A stretch of 64,000 nucleotides of DNA, taken from the NCBI GenBank assembly GCA_011526085.1, contig WYBC01000002.1:1-64000 (forward strand), in the 5' to 3' direction. Origin of the DNA: Lysobacter sp. (GTDB lineage: Bacteria; Pseudomonadota; Gammaproteobacteria; Xanthomonadales; Xanthomonadaceae). Position numbers and translations under genes: made by a program. Of the stretch, positions 14,564-27,467 are shown piece after piece (within the stretch, counting starts at the first letter, position 1; every line of letters begins with the position of its first letter). Under the pieces are notes generated by a model. It was not told where the DNA came from. It searched no databases and saw only the letters and a list, made by a program, of their open reading frames with translations.

Positions 14564-14702
14564 CGAAGCATGCGACGCCGACGTGGTAACGTCGGCGCTG
14601 TCGTTGAACGGTCGGCCGGCATGGTGCCGGTCGACAGGGGAATCGGTTTCGTCGTGGTCCGGGACATCCGTGACACCCCATCCATGGAGTGAGGACGCAA
14701 CA

Positions 14703-17510
14703 ATGAACGCATCGAGATTCAAATCCGCATTGAAGATGGCGGCCGTCCTGCTGTTGCTGCCGTGCGCAGCGATGGCGGCGCCACCGAAGGACGGCGAGGC
14801 GACCAGGGTCACCCGCCCGCAGATCGGCCAGCCGGTCACCCCGACCAGCATGAACACCGACCTGCGCAATCTGCCCAAGGCCAGGCAATGGGCCCCGGGC
14901 ATGGGCATCCGCGAAGCGCATCGTCGCGTCTATCGCCCGATCGGCAGCGTGCTGCCGCATGCGTCCGCCGACAAACCGACCGCCGAGGACCGTCTGCCCG
15001 AACTGCAGCAGATGTGGGACGAAAGCCCGGCCGGCATCCGCGCGCGCACGCGCGTGAAGGCCGCCATCCGCGAGCGCGTCAGCATCAACAACCCGAACAC
15101 CGGCGTGAGCCCCGGCGACCCGGTCGTCGAAGTCGGCGCCAATCACGTCGTCTATGCCGTCAACAGCGGCGGTTCCGGCACCTATTTCAACGTCTACGAC
15201 AAGACCGGTGCCCTCGTGGCCGGCCCGATCACCTTCGGTTCGCTCGCGCCTGCGGGCTCGGCCTGCGCCAGCGACGGCGGCGACCCGATCGTGCTGTACG
15301 ACCGCCAGGCCGGGCGCTGGTTCATGCTCGCGCTGGACAGCTCCAATCTCTGCACCTACGTCTCGAAGACTTCGGATCCGGTGACGGGCGGCTGGTGGGC
15401 GTACAACTATCCGACCCCGTCGCTGCCGGATTATCCGCATTGCGGCGTGTGGAACGACGCCTACGTCTGCGGCGACAACGAAGGCGGCGCGCAGATCAGC
15501 CTGTACGCTTTCGATCGCGCGAATATGCTCAACGGCGCCACCGCGCGTCCGGCGCAGCGCTTCGCCAGCATTCCGAAGCTCGCGGGCTACGGCTTCCAGA
15601 TGATCACCCCGGCCACGTTCTACGGCAGCAACGCCGCTCCGGCGGGTCGCAGGCAGATCGTCGCCCGTCATCGCGACGACGAGGCGCACGACGGCGCCGC
15701 CGCCAGCGCGACCGAGGATTTCATCGAGCTGTACGAGATGAACATCGACTGGAACACGCCGGCGAACAGCAGCATCACCACGTTGCCGCGCATCGCGATC
15801 ACCGAGTTCAACAGCTGGTTCCGCAACTATTCCACCTTCGCCACCGTGCCGCAGCCGACGTCGACCACCGCTCGGCTCGATCCGATCCGCGAAGTGCTGC
15901 TGAACCAGCTCGTGTATCGCAACATGGGCACCCACGAAGCGATCGTCGGCACGCTCGCCACCAACCAGGATCCGGCGCGCACCGGCACCGTGATCGATTC
16001 CGCCGTCCGCTGGTTCGAGCTGCGCAGGAACGGCAGCGGTCCGTGGACGTTGTTCCAGGAAGGCACGTTCAGCCCGGGCGACGCCGAAACCCATCATCTG
16101 ATGGGCACGATCGCCATGGACAAGTTCGGCAACATGGCGCTGGGTTACAACGTCACCAAGACCAGTGCGCCGACCAAGTTCGCCACGCTGGGCTACACCG
16201 GTCGCACCGCCGCGGACGCGCCCGGCGTGATGTCGCTGGGCGAGAATGAAGTCGCCGTCGGCGCCGCGGTCGAAACCTCCGGCCGCTGGGGCGACTACTA
16301 CCAGATGACGGTGGACCCGGTCGACGATTGCACCTTCTGGTTCGTCGGCATGTATCGCCCCACCGGCGGCTGGCAGACGCGCATCCAGGACTTCAAGTTC
16401 CCGGCCTGCAGCGGCGTGACCACCTACACGATCTCCGGCACGATCACCTCCACCGCCGGTGCGGGCATCGCCGGCGTCACCGTGAGCACCGGCAGCAACA
16501 GCACCACGACCGGCGCCACCGGTGCCTACACGCTGTCGGGCATCGCCAACGGGACCTACACGCTCACGCCGTCGCGCGCCGGTTACGCGTTCTCGCCGAC
16601 CAGCCGCAGCGTCACCATCGCCGACGCCAACGTCGCCGGGCAGGACTTCACCGGCACGCCGCCGCCGAACGTGCCGCCGGTGGCGAACTTCACGTTCACC
16701 ACCAGCGGACTGACCGCGACCTTCACCGACACGTCCACCGACAGCGACGGCACCATCGCGTCGCGCAGCTGGAACTTCGGCGACGGCACCACGTCGACCC
16801 TGACCAACCCGACCAAGACCTATGCCGCATCGGGAACGTACTCGGTCGTGCTGACGGTCACCGACAACGTCGGCGCCACCAGCACCAGGACGACCGCGGT
16901 GACCGTGGTGGCTCCGAACGCGCCGCCGGTGGCGAACTTCACGTTCACGACCAGTGGACTGACCGCGACCTTCACCGACACCTCCACCGACAGCGACGGC
17001 AGCATCGCGTCGCGCAGCTGGAACTTCGGCGACGGCACCACGTCGACGGCGGCCAACCCGGTCAAGACCTACGCCGGTTCCGGTACGTATTCGGTGACCC
17101 TCACCGTGACCGACAACAGCGGCGCGACCAACGCCAGGACCAGTTCGGTGACCGTGAACGCGCCGGGCACGCAGACCTACACCAACAACACCGACTATCC
17201 GATCGCCGACAATGCGACCGTCAACAGCCCGATCAAGGTGAACGGCCGCAGCGGAAACGCGCCGAACAACACCCAGGTGGCGGTCAACATCCTGCACACC
17301 TACATCGGCGATCTGAGGGTGAGCCTGATCGCGCCGGACGGTACCGCCTACGTGCTGCACGATCGCACCGGCGGCAGCGCCGACAACATCATCACCACCT
17401 ACAGCGTGGATCTGTCGACGGAAACGATCAAAGGCACCTGGCGGCTGCGCGTCAACGACAACTCCAACGCCGATACCGGCCGCATCGACAGCTGGAGCAT
17501 CACGTTCTGA
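14703..17510 (+). CDS. Large secreted multidomain protein, uncharacterised N-terminal family (paralogue 2)
   Basis: Exported protein of 935 aa, close paralogue of the preceding gene. Signal peptide (about 1-25), the same unknown N-terminal domain (to about 570), carboxypeptidase-regulatory-like domain (about 573-650), two tandem PKD domains (about 657-735 and 739-820) and a P domain (824-935, ending DSWSITF). Compared with paralogue 1, the PPC domain is replaced by a second PKD. The two PKD units are nearly identical (both carry VPPVANF- or APPVANF-type starts and SRSWNFGDGTTST), pointing to recent internal duplication. The ATG at 14703 precedes the signal peptide. The gene has its own terminator, so it is probably monocistronic. 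Confidence 0.85.
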   Translation: MNASRFKSALKMAAVLLLLPCAAMAAPPKDGEATRVTRPQIGQPVTPTSMNTDLRNLPKARQWAPGMGIREAHRRVYRPIGSVLPHASADKPTAEDRLPELQQMWDESPAGIRARTRVKAAIRERVSINNPNTGVSPGDPVVEVGANHVVYAVNSGGSGTYFNVYDKTGALVAGPITFGSLAPAGSACASDGGDPIVLYDRQAGRWFMLALDSSNLCTYVSKTSDPVTGGWWAYNYPTPSLPDYPHCGVWNDAYVCGDNEGGAQISLYAFDRANMLNGATARPAQRFASIPKLAGYGFQMITPATFYGSNAAPAGRRQIVARHRDDEAHDGAAASATEDFIELYEMNIDWNTPANSSITTLPRIAITEFNSWFRNYSTFATVPQPTSTTARLDPIREVLLNQLVYRNMGTHEAIVGTLATNQDPARTGTVIDSAVRWFELRRNGSGPWTLFQEGTFSPGDAETHHLMGTIAMDKFGNMALGYNVTKTSAPTKFATLGYTGRTAADAPGVMSLGENEVAVGAAVETSGRWGDYYQMTVDPVDDCTFWFVGMYRPTGGWQTRIQDFKFPACSGVTTYTISGTITSTAGAGIAGVTVSTGSNSTTTGATGAYTLSGIANGTYTLTPSRAGYAFSPTSRSVTIADANVAGQDFTGTPPPNVPPVANFTFTTSGLTATFTDTSTDSDGTIASRSWNFGDGTTSTLTNPTKTYAASGTYSVVLTVTDNVGATSTRTTAVTVVAPNAPPVANFTFTTSGLTATFTDTSTDSDGSIASRSWNFGDGTTSTAANPVKTYAGSGTYSVTLTVTDNSGATNARTSSVTVNAPGTQTYTNNTDYPIADNATVNSPIKVNGRSGNAPNNTQVAVNILHTYIGDLRVSLIAPDGTAYVLHDRTGGSADNIITTYSVDLSTETIKGTWRLRVNDNSNADTGRIDSWSITF

Positions 17511-18201
17511 TTCTGTCGAATGGGTTCTGACGAATCCATTCTGTCGAAATCACTTTTCGGAATGATCGAAACCCCGGCGAAAGCCGGGGTTTTTTCATGC
17601 CGTTCCGCCCCGGGACGGCGGACCGGCGTCGCCGCGTCGCGCACGCGCTGCGCGGTCATGCGTTCTGCAATGCGTCAAACGCGCGAGGCGTTGAAAATAT
17701 CGCGTCGGAATGCGCGCGAAGAGGGCTGGATCCGCGCGATTCCGCGAGTTCGTCCGAGGTCGGCGATCGATCGAAGCACGATGTCGAAAAGCGCACGAAA
17801 CACGGGGTTTCGTTCGTATTTCCACGCGTCGTCGCACATGCCGCGAAAACGTTTTCTTCGCACGCGATGCGGATCTTTGGATACGCGGATGTATGTTCCC
17901 GTACGGAAGATGCGCGGCGCATCGCATGCGCGTCGATGTTGCGACGCGGCTTGATCGCATGGTGGAACTCGCATAAGTTCAATGGGCGGATTCGGGGGAA
18001 ACGCACCATCGGCAGCGACCGCGACACGAGGTCGCATCGCCGACTCACGACGTCTGGAGTCACGCACCTTGCGTTTCCGGCGCGTGGGTCAGAAACGATC
18101 CGCACAATGCGCACCGCGTCCTGTTCCCTGCCGCCCCCGCGGCAAGACCCGCGCTGCGTATCCACAACCATCCGCCATGACCATCCATTGAAGGAGTGAC
18201 C
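17511..18201. other. Long intergenic region before the subtilisin gene
   Basis: About 690 bp. The first 85 bp hold the terminator of the upstream gene. The rest has short open frames on both strands with no conserved motif, signal peptide or ribosome site. It is visibly less GC-rich than the genes around it (for example around 17690 and 17865-17890). It may be a long leader or regulatory region, or a degraded gene; I cannot decide. Confidence 0.45.
17570..17596 (+). terminator. Rho-independent terminator
   Basis: AACCCCGGC / GCCGGGGTT stem with a GAAA tetraloop followed by a run of T (17592-17595): a textbook intrinsic terminator. Confidence 0.92.
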
Positions 18202-19746
18202 GTGAATCGTCGAGTCTCGTTGTTGTCCGCAGCCATTGGTGCCTCTCTCGTTATCGCATCCGCCCCGGCGTTCGCCGGCGAATTCCGCGCCGCGCGCAAT
18301 CCCGTCAAGGGCCAGTACATCGTCGTGCTGAAGGACGGCACGGCCAGCCTCGCCAGCGAGCGCAGCAGCGCGCCGCGCGTCGCCGACGTCGCCAACGGCA
18401 TGGCCGGCAAGCATCGCGCCCGGGTCGTCCGCAGCTTCGATCGCGCCCTCCGCGGCTTCGTGGCCCAGGCCGACGACGCAGCGCTGGCCCGGCTGGTCGC
18501 CGACCCCAACGTCGCCTACGTCGAAGAAGACGGCTACGTCTCGATCAACGCCACCCAGACCGGCGCCACCTGGGGCATCGACCGCGTCGACCAGCGCAAT
18601 CTGCCGCTGAGCGGCTCGTACACCTACGACACCACCGCGGCCGGCGTGCATGCCTACATCATCGACACCGGCGTGCTGCTGTCGCACAGCCAGTTCTCGG
18701 GCCGCATCGGCAACGGCTACGACGCCGTCACCTCCGGCGGCAACGCCAACGACTGCAACGGCCACGGCAGCCACGTCGCCGGGACCGTCGGCGGCACCAC
18801 CTACGGCGTCGCCAAGGGCGTGACCATCCATCCGGTGCGCGTGCTCGGCTGCACCGGCTCCGGCACCAACTCCGGCGTGATCGCCGGCATGGACTGGGTG
18901 GCCAACAACCACGTCAAGCCCGCGGTCGCCAACATGAGCCTCGGCGGCGGCGCTTCGCAGGCCACCGACGACGCGGTGCAGCGCATGGTCGCCGCCGGCG
19001 TCACCGTGGTGGTCGCCGCCGGCAACGACAACAGCAACGCCTGCAACTACTCGCCGGCCCGCGCCCCGAACGCGATCACGGTCGGTTCGACCACCAGCAC
19101 CGACGCGCGTTCGTCGTTCTCGAACTACGGCACCTGCGTCGACATCTTCGGCCCGGGCTCGTCGATCACCTCGGCCTGGTACACCAGCAGCACCGCGACC
19201 AACACCATCAGCGGTACGTCGATGGCGTCGCCGCACGTCGCGGGCGTCGCCGCGCTGTATCTGGCCAGCAATCCGTCGGCGACGCCGGCGCAGGTCACCA
19301 GCGCGATCATCAACGCCTCGACCCCGAACAAGGTCACCAGCCCGGGTACGGGTTCGCCGAACCGCCTGCTGTACTCGCTGTTCGGTTCGACTCCGCCGCC
19401 GACCGGCCAGACCTACACCAACACCGCCGACTACACGATCAGCGACAACGCCACCGTCAGCAGCCCGATCACGGTGTCCGGTCGCAGCGGCAACGGCTCG
19501 GCATCGACCCCGGTGGCGGTGAACATCGTCCACACCTACCGCGGCGATCTGGTGGTCGATCTGGTCGCGCCGGACGGCAGCGTCTTCAACCTGCTGAACC
19601 GCTCGGGCGGCAGCGCCGACAACGTCAACCAGACCTTCACGGTCAACCTGTCGGGCGAAGCCATGAACGGCACGTGGAACCTGCGCGTGCGCGACGCCGC
19701 CGGCGGCGACGTGGGTTACATCAACAGCTGGAGCCTCACGTTCTGA
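18202..19746 (+). CDS. Secreted S8 subtilisin-family serine protease (proteinase K-like) with P domain
   Basis: Extracellular serine endopeptidase preproenzyme of 514 aa. Signal peptide (ending APAFA), I9 inhibitor propeptide (about 27-115, [10 protein letters not shown]...), S8 catalytic domain and a P domain (403-514, ending NSWSLTF). Triad: D155 (YIIDTGV), H188 ([10 protein letters not shown]) and S340 ([12 protein letters not shown]), with the oxyanion asparagine in VVAAGNDN. Several cysteines fit the proteinase K/aqualysin subgroup. Start: AAGGAG at 18191-18196 lies 5 nt before the GTG at 18202, which I prefer over the GTG at 18196 that overlaps the ribosome site. The P domain could be trimmed during maturation, as reported for some such proteases. 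A terminator follows. Confidence 0.95.
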   Translation: MNRRVSLLSAAIGASLVIASAPAFAGEFRAARNPVKGQYIVVLKDGTASLASERSSAPRVADVANGMAGKHRARVVRSFDRALRGFVAQADDAALARLVADPNVAYVEEDGYVSINATQTGATWGIDRVDQRNLPLSGSYTYDTTAAGVHAYIIDTGVLLSHSQFSGRIGNGYDAVTSGGNANDCNGHGSHVAGTVGGTTYGVAKGVTIHPVRVLGCTGSGTNSGVIAGMDWVANNHVKPAVANMSLGGGASQATDDAVQRMVAAGVTVVVAAGNDNSNACNYSPARAPNAITVGSTTSTDARSSFSNYGTCVDIFGPGSSITSAWYTSSTATNTISGTSMASPHVAGVAALYLASNPSATPAQVTSAIINASTPNKVTSPGTGSPNRLLYSLFGSTPPPTGQTYTNTADYTISDNATVSSPITVSGRSGNGSASTPVAVNIVHTYRGDLVVDLVAPDGSVFNLLNRSGGSADNVNQTFTVNLSGEAMNGTWNLRVRDAAGGDVGYINSWSLTF

Positions 19747-19783
19747 TCCATCCGGGGGACGCCTTCATCGCCGACCCCGACCC

Positions 19784-19817
19784 GACGCCTCCCGCCCTGC
19801 GGGAGGCGTCTTCGTTT
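19784..19817 (+). terminator. Rho-independent terminator of subtilisin gene
   Basis: Perfect 11-bp stem GACGCCTCCCG / CGGGAGGCGTC (19784-19794, 19800-19810) with a 5-nt loop, followed by TTCGTTT. Confidence 0.85.
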
Positions 19818-19994
19818 GCGGCATGGCGCGGGCTGCGCCATCCGTGACCTGCGTCCGCATGCCGGCATCGACGTCGACGACGCGGATGCGCACAATCGGC
19901 TGGCGACACGGGGCAGCGCAGGACGGTCCGGCCGTCGGCGATCGCGTCGCCATCCATCATTCATCGGCGCAAGCCGAACTCAGGGAGAGAGCAC

Positions 19995-21917
19995 ATGAAA
20001 ATCGCAGGCAAGCTGCTGGCGTTGTTCGCCGGCACCGTCGTCGCGTGCGGGTCGGCATCCGCGCAATCGTCGGCACCCCTCTCGCATGCCCACGCGCATG
20101 CGGACGCCGAACTGGCGTCGCTGCGCCTGGAGCGCGACCCGCTCGCGCCGGTCTACGTCGTGATGTCGCGGAACAGTTACGACGGCATGCGCGACCTGGT
20201 GCCCGCGGGCGTGACCAAGGCCGACAGCGCGGGCACCGCATTGATCGTCTCGAAGATCCGCGCCTACCAGCTCAGCCAGGTGTCGGAACGCATCCACGTC
20301 CGCGAGCAACGCTGCGGCGGCTTCTTCGCGTTCGCCAGCCAGGCCGAGGCCGATGCCTTCGTGCGCAACGACCGTTCGGCGCAGGGCGTCGCGCGCAAGG
20401 CCGCGCTCGCGGCCTACACCATCGACAATCAGGCGACGGTCGACCCGTGGCTGTCGCTGGTGCAGCACGCCAACATCTACAACACCATCAACACGCTGTC
20501 GGCCTACCAGAACCGCTACTACGCCAGCACCACCGGCCGCACCTCGGCCGAATGGATCCGCACCATCTGGCAGGGGCTCGCGGGCAGCCGTACCGACGTG
20601 ACCTCGGAACTGTCGACCTGCAGCAACTGTTCGACCCAGCCGTCGGTGATCCTCACCATCCAGGGCGCGGAACTGCCGGGCGAAATCGTCGTGCTCGGCG
20701 CGCATCTGGATTCGATCAACGGCAGCGCCGGCGGCAGCCTGACCCAGCGCGCGCCCGGCGCCGACGACGATGCCTCGGGCATCGCGACCCTGACCGAAGT
20801 GCTGCGGATCGCGATGGCCAACGGCTGGCGACCGAAGCGCACCGTGAAGTTCATCGGCTACGCCGCCGAAGAGGTCGGTCTGCGTGGCTCGAACGCGATC
20901 GCGCAGGCGCACCGCACGGCGAACGCGAACGTGGTCGCCGTGCTGCAGCTGGACATGACCAACTATCGTTCCGGCGGAACCGTGGACATGCGTCTGGTCT
21001 CGGATTATTCGAACGTCGACATGAAGACGTTCCTGACCAATCTGTTCGACACCTACCTCGCGCCGCGCGGCATGACCCGCGGCACCTACACCTGCGGCTA
21101 TGGCTGCTCCGATCATGCGTCCTGGACCAGCGCCGGTTATCCGTCGGCGATGTTCTTCGAGGCGGGCACCGGCGCCACCTCGGGGTCTTCCTACAACCCG
21201 TACATCCACACCGCCAACGACACCCTCGCGAACATGGGTAATTCCGCGCAGAACAGCGCCAAGTTCGCGCAACTCGGCCTGGCGTTCCTCGGCGAGGCGG
21301 CGAAGACCACGGGCGCGGGCGGCAATGCGGCGCCGGTCGCCGGTTTCACCTCCGCGGCCAGCGGACTCACGGTGGCGTTCACCGATACGTCCACCGACAG
21401 CGACGGCAGCATCGTGTCCAGGAGCTGGAACTTCGGCGACGGCACCACGTCCACCGCGACCAATCCGTCGAAGACCTACGCGACGGCGGGCACCTACACG
21501 GTCGCGCTCACCGTCACCGACAACGGCGGCGCCAGCAACACCCTGAGCCGTTCGATCACCGTCGGCAGCGGCGGCACGCAGACCTACACCAACACCACCG
21601 ACTATCCGATCGCAGACAACGCGACCGTCAACAGCCCGATCGTCGTGTCCGGTCGAAGCGGCAACGCGGGCACCGCCGTGCCGGTCGCGGTGAACATCGT
21701 CCACACCTACAAGGGCGACCTGAAGGTGGATCTGGTGGCGCCGGACGGCAGCGTGTACGTGCTGCACAACCGCAGCGGCGGCAGCGCCGACAACATCGTC
21801 CAGACCTTCACCGTGAACCTGTCGACCGAAGCGCTGAACGGCACCTGGAATCTGCGCGTGAACGACAACGCCAGCGCCGACACCGGCTACATCAACAGCT
21901 GGAGCGTCACGTTCTGA
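19995..21917 (+). CDS. Secreted M28 zinc aminopeptidase with PKD and P domains
   Basis: Extracellular leucyl-type aminopeptidase of 640 aa, close to the Vibrio/Aeromonas di-zinc aminopeptidase (AAP). Signal peptide (about 1-23), propeptide-like N-terminal region, M28 domain, PKD (about 446-525) and P domain (529-640, ending NSWSVTF). Metal and catalytic residues in order: H237 (GAHLDS), the GADDDASG aspartate, E292-E293 (AAEEVGLRGS), D320 (LDMTNY) and H405 (YIHTANDT). CGYGCSDHASW also matches AAP. AGGGAGAG precedes the ATG. TVVAC at 14-18 could be read as a lipobox, so surface anchoring is an alternative to free secretion. A paralogue without the C-terminal modules lies at 29135. Confidence 0.94.
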   Translation: MKIAGKLLALFAGTVVACGSASAQSSAPLSHAHAHADAELASLRLERDPLAPVYVVMSRNSYDGMRDLVPAGVTKADSAGTALIVSKIRAYQLSQVSERIHVREQRCGGFFAFASQAEADAFVRNDRSAQGVARKAALAAYTIDNQATVDPWLSLVQHANIYNTINTLSAYQNRYYASTTGRTSAEWIRTIWQGLAGSRTDVTSELSTCSNCSTQPSVILTIQGAELPGEIVVLGAHLDSINGSAGGSLTQRAPGADDDASGIATLTEVLRIAMANGWRPKRTVKFIGYAAEEVGLRGSNAIAQAHRTANANVVAVLQLDMTNYRSGGTVDMRLVSDYSNVDMKTFLTNLFDTYLAPRGMTRGTYTCGYGCSDHASWTSAGYPSAMFFEAGTGATSGSSYNPYIHTANDTLANMGNSAQNSAKFAQLGLAFLGEAAKTTGAGGNAAPVAGFTSAASGLTVAFTDTSTDSDGSIVSRSWNFGDGTTSTATNPSKTYATAGTYTVALTVTDNGGASNTLSRSITVGSGGTQTYTNTTDYPIADNATVNSPIVVSGRSGNAGTAVPVAVNIVHTYKGDLKVDLVAPDGSVYVLHNRSGGSADNIVQTFTVNLSTEALNGTWNLRVNDNASADTGYINSWSVTF

Positions 21918-24448
<2,531 letters not shown>

Positions 24449-24829
24449 TCCCGGATTGCCGGCGCTGAACCACGGAACCCCGGCATGCGCCGGGGTTCCT
24501 GCGATCGGATCCGATCATCGGAACGCGCGCACCGCGATTGCTGCGGCGCACAAGAACCGCGATCAGACCGATCGGCAGCGCATGCCGTCCGTCTCGGAGG
24601 CGAATCGAATCAATCACTTCGGCAGTATCGATGCGTATCCGCAGGCCGTTGGGCGGGACGCGATTGACGGCAGGGCGCGCTGCCGTATACGTTCGAAGAA
24701 GGTCGGCGGAACGGGGGTTCGCCAGCCGACCATCGAAGTCGATCGTGTTGCTGCATGTCATGCGCGCGGCCATCCGTGCCGTAGGCGCGTGTTCGTGATG
24801 TTTGGTGATTGAATCCAAGGGGAGTTCCG
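24449..24829. other. Intergenic region between lysyl endopeptidase and paralogue 3
   Basis: About 380 bp. It holds the hairpin at 24474-24499 and otherwise no gene or clear promoter. Confidence 0.4.
24474..24499 (+). terminator. Hairpin terminator of lysyl endopeptidase gene
   Basis: Perfect 11-bp stem GGAACCCCGGC / GCCGGGGTTCC with an ATGC loop, 26 nt after the stop. Only a weak T-tail follows. Confidence 0.65.
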
Positions 24830-26527
24830 ATGAAGTCAACGATGTTCTCCGCTTCCGCGAAAGCGGCGGCGATCCTGCTGCTGGCGCTGCCGTGCATCGC
24901 CGCGGCTGCACCGATCAAGGGCAAGCCCGCGCCCTCCAGCCGCCCGATGGTGGGCAGCCCGGTCACCGCGCACAGCGTCAACGTCGACGTGCGCAATCTG
25001 CCGAAGGCGGAGGAGTGGCGCCCGGGCATGCCGATCCGCGAAGCCCATCGCCGCCAATACACCCCGCTCGGCAGCAAGTTGCCGCACGCGCCGGAGACCA
25101 AGGCCACGGCTGTCGACCGTCTGCCCGAACTGCAGCGGATCTTCGATGAAAGCATTCCCAGCCGCCTGCGCACCAAGAGCCAGGGCAGCCGCGTCAGCAT
25201 CAACAATCCGAACACCGGCGTCAGCCCCGGCGATCCGGTGGTCGAAGTCGGCACCAACCACGTGATCTATGCGGTCAACGGCGTCACCACGACCTTCAAG
25301 ATCTACGACAAGGCAGGCAATCTGGTCGCGGGTCCGACCAACTTCGGCTCGCTGGCTCCGGCCGGCAACGCCTGCACCAGCGATCGCGGCGACCCGCTGG
25401 TCTACTTCGATCGTCAGGCCAGCCGCTGGTTCATGCTGACCATGGACGACGGCGGCGTCTGCACCTTCGTCTCCAAGACCTCCGATCCGGTGACCGGCGG
25501 CTGGTGGTTCTACCGCTACGCCACGCTGGCCTTCCCGGACTACCCGCACTGCGGCATCTGGAACGACGCCTACGTCTGCACCACCAATGAAGGCAGCATC
25601 GCGGGTGCCGACGTTTACGCGTTCGATCGCGCCAACATGCTCAACGGTGCCACCGCGCGTGCGGCCCAGCGCTTCAACAGCGTGCCGACGCTGCCGGGCT
25701 ACGGATTCCAGATCCTCACGCCGTCGACCTTTTACGGCAGCACCGCCGCGCCGACGGGCCGCAAACAGATCCTCGCCCGCCATCGCGACGACGAAGCCCA
25801 CGATGGCGCCAGCGCCAGCGGCACCCAAGACTTCATCGAACTGTTCGAGATCAACATCGACTGGAACACGCCGGCGAACAGCGGCATCACCGCACTGCCG
25901 CGGATTCCGATCACCGAGTTCAACAGCTGGTTCGTCGACTATTCCACCTTCGCCACCGTGCCGCAGCCGACCACCAGTCGTTCCAAGCTCGATCCGATCC
26001 GCGAAGTGATCCTCAATCAGCTGAGCTATCGCAACTTCGGCACGCACGAGTCGATCGTCGGCAGTTTCGCGACCAATCAGGATCCCGGCCGTACCCGCCG
26101 CAGTCCGGTGAATTCCGGCATCCGCTGGTTCGAACTGCGCCGCGTGGGCGGCGGCAACTGGACCCTGCATCAGGAAGGCACGTTCGGCCCGGGCGATGCC
26201 AACACGCATCACCTGCTGGGCACTCTGGCGATGGACAAGTTCGGCAACATCGGCATGGGTTACAACGTCACCAAGACCAGCAGCCCGACCGTGTTCGCAT
26301 CGCTGCGCTACACCGGCCGCACCGCGTCCGACCCGCTGGGCGTGATGTCGCTGGCCGAAACCACCGTCGCCGCCGGCGCCGCGGTCGAGGGTTCGGGCCG
26401 CTGGGGCGACTACTACCAGACCACGGTCGATCCGGTCGACGATTGCACCTTCTGGTTCGTCGGCATGTACCGTCCGAGCGGCAGCTGGCAGACCCGCATC
26501 CAGGATTTCAAGTTCCCCGGTTGCTGA
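24830..26527 (+). CDS. Secreted protein, uncharacterised family (paralogue 3, core domain only)
   Basis: Exported protein of 565 aa with a signal peptide (about 1-25) and then only the unknown ~530-residue domain shared with the proteins at 11634 and 14703. All the family signatures are present (SINNPNTGVSPGDP, YFDRQASRWFML, SKTSDPVTGGWW, DYPHCGIWNDAYVC, FDRANMLNGATAR, ARHRDDEAHDG). It stops at FKFPGC, exactly where the others go on into regulatory-like, PKD, PPC or P domains. This defines the borders of the core domain. AAGGGGAG at 24817-24824 supports the ATG at 24830. The sequence is more diverged than that of paralogues 1 and 2. A terminator follows. Confidence 0.85.
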   Translation: MKSTMFSASAKAAAILLLALPCIAAAAPIKGKPAPSSRPMVGSPVTAHSVNVDVRNLPKAEEWRPGMPIREAHRRQYTPLGSKLPHAPETKATAVDRLPELQRIFDESIPSRLRTKSQGSRVSINNPNTGVSPGDPVVEVGTNHVIYAVNGVTTTFKIYDKAGNLVAGPTNFGSLAPAGNACTSDRGDPLVYFDRQASRWFMLTMDDGGVCTFVSKTSDPVTGGWWFYRYATLAFPDYPHCGIWNDAYVCTTNEGSIAGADVYAFDRANMLNGATARAAQRFNSVPTLPGYGFQILTPSTFYGSTAAPTGRKQILARHRDDEAHDGASASGTQDFIELFEINIDWNTPANSGITALPRIPITEFNSWFVDYSTFATVPQPTTSRSKLDPIREVILNQLSYRNFGTHESIVGSFATNQDPGRTRRSPVNSGIRWFELRRVGGGNWTLHQEGTFGPGDANTHHLLGTLAMDKFGNIGMGYNVTKTSSPTVFASLRYTGRTASDPLGVMSLAETTVAAGAAVEGSGRWGDYYQTTVDPVDDCTFWFVGMYRPSGSWQTRIQDFKFPGC

Positions 26528-26554
26528 GTCGCGCTCGATCGTTTGCGACACCCG

Positions 26555-26586
26555 GAACCCCGGCTTCGGCCGGGGTTCTTCTTTCG
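26555..26586 (+). terminator. Rho-independent terminator of paralogue 3
   Basis: GAACCCCGGC / GCCGGGGTTC stem with a TTCG tetraloop, followed by TTCTTTC, 27 nt after the stop codon. Confidence 0.85.
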
Positions 26587-26671
26587 CGGTCACGGGTTTG
26601 CTGTAGGCTGTCGGTGCGCCAGCCGTTCGCGGCATCGCGCGCAGTCCCTTCCCCCAGGGCTCAAGTCAGCG

Positions 26672-27376
26672 ATGAATACCCGATTGAAGCGTTCGCCAAG
26701 CCGCGCCCAGGACCGCATCGCGGTCCGCCCGCTCCAACGCACCATCAGTGCCCAGATCGCGAAACTGGTGCGGCAACGGATCCTGTCCGGGCACTACGCC
26801 GGCGGCGCGCAGTTGCTGCAGGACGCCATCGCCGCCGAATTCGGCGTCAGCAAGATTCCGATCCGCGAAGCCCTGGTGCAGCTCAGCGCCGAAGGACTGG
26901 TCGACATTCAGGCGCATCGCGGCTTCCAGGTGCGTTCGATGTCGCTGGCCGAGGCCGAGGAAGTGCTCGGCCTGCGATTGATGATCGAACCCCCGATCTG
27001 CGCCGAAGGCGCGCGCCTGGCGCGCCACGAGGATCGTGTCGAGGCCGAGGCCGCGCTGGACGCGCTCAATCGCCGGGTAACCAGCCGGCGGATGGATGAA
27101 GCCGGCGAACTGAATCTCGCGTTCCATCTCGCGTTGACGGTGCCGCGGCTGCAGCCGATCGCGACCGAGATCGTCAGCCGCCTGCTCGCGATCTCGCAGC
27201 GGTATTCGCAGGTGCACATGGCGGTGCCGGGCCGCGCGACGCGCTCGGTCGAGGAACACACCGCGATCTTCAAGGCCTGGGAAGCGGGACGCAGCAAGGA
27301 TGTCGCGCGCCTGATCCGCATCCACATCGAGGAAACGCGGGACGACCTGGTCGAAATGCTCAAGGACAGCGGCTGA
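26672..27376 (+). CDS. GntR-family transcriptional regulator (FadR subfamily, FCD domain)
   Basis: Cytosolic DNA-binding regulator of 234 aa. Winged HTH at about 20-90 (LVRQRILSGHYAGGAQLLQ, EFGVSKIPIREALVQLSAEG) and a C-terminal all-helical FCD ligand-binding domain at about 100-228 (RLMIEPPICAEGA, FHLAL, EEHTAIFKAWEAG) with metal/ligand histidines typical of the family. I chose the ATG at 26672 because it begins the protein expected for the family; no strong ribosome site is seen. It is the only regulator inside the protease island, but the effector and targets are unknown and a link to the proteases is only positional. A bidirectional terminator separates it from the convergent alpha-lytic protease gene. 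Confidence 0.88.
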   Translation: MNTRLKRSPSRAQDRIAVRPLQRTISAQIAKLVRQRILSGHYAGGAQLLQDAIAAEFGVSKIPIREALVQLSAEGLVDIQAHRGFQVRSMSLAEAEEVLGLRLMIEPPICAEGARLARHEDRVEAEAALDALNRRVTSRRMDEAGELNLAFHLALTVPRLQPIATEIVSRLLAISQRYSQVHMAVPGRATRSVEEHTAIFKAWEAGRSKDVARLIRIHIEETRDDLVEMLKDSG

Positions 27377-27414
27377 TCTTGTCGCAGCCCGTCTTCGATG
27401 TCTCGCCGCATGAA

Positions 27415-27444
27415 GAAAACGCCCCGGAGATCCGGGGCGTTTTC
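27415..27444. terminator. Bidirectional terminator
   Basis: Perfect 14-bp inverted repeat GAAAACGCCCCGGA / TCCGGGGCGTTTTC with a run of T on both strands, between the convergent gntR and alpha-lytic protease genes. Confidence 0.92.
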
Positions 27445-27467
27445 GTGTCGCGTACCGCATGCCGCGA

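Noticed and set aside
11628-17360. Minus-strand open frame of 1910 codons across two genes
   Set aside because: It mirrors the repeat structure of the plus-strand proteins and has no start site, signal or domain; an artefact of high GC.
17520-18190. Several overlapping short open frames
   Set aside because: Arg/Ser-rich products without motifs or ribosome sites on either strand.
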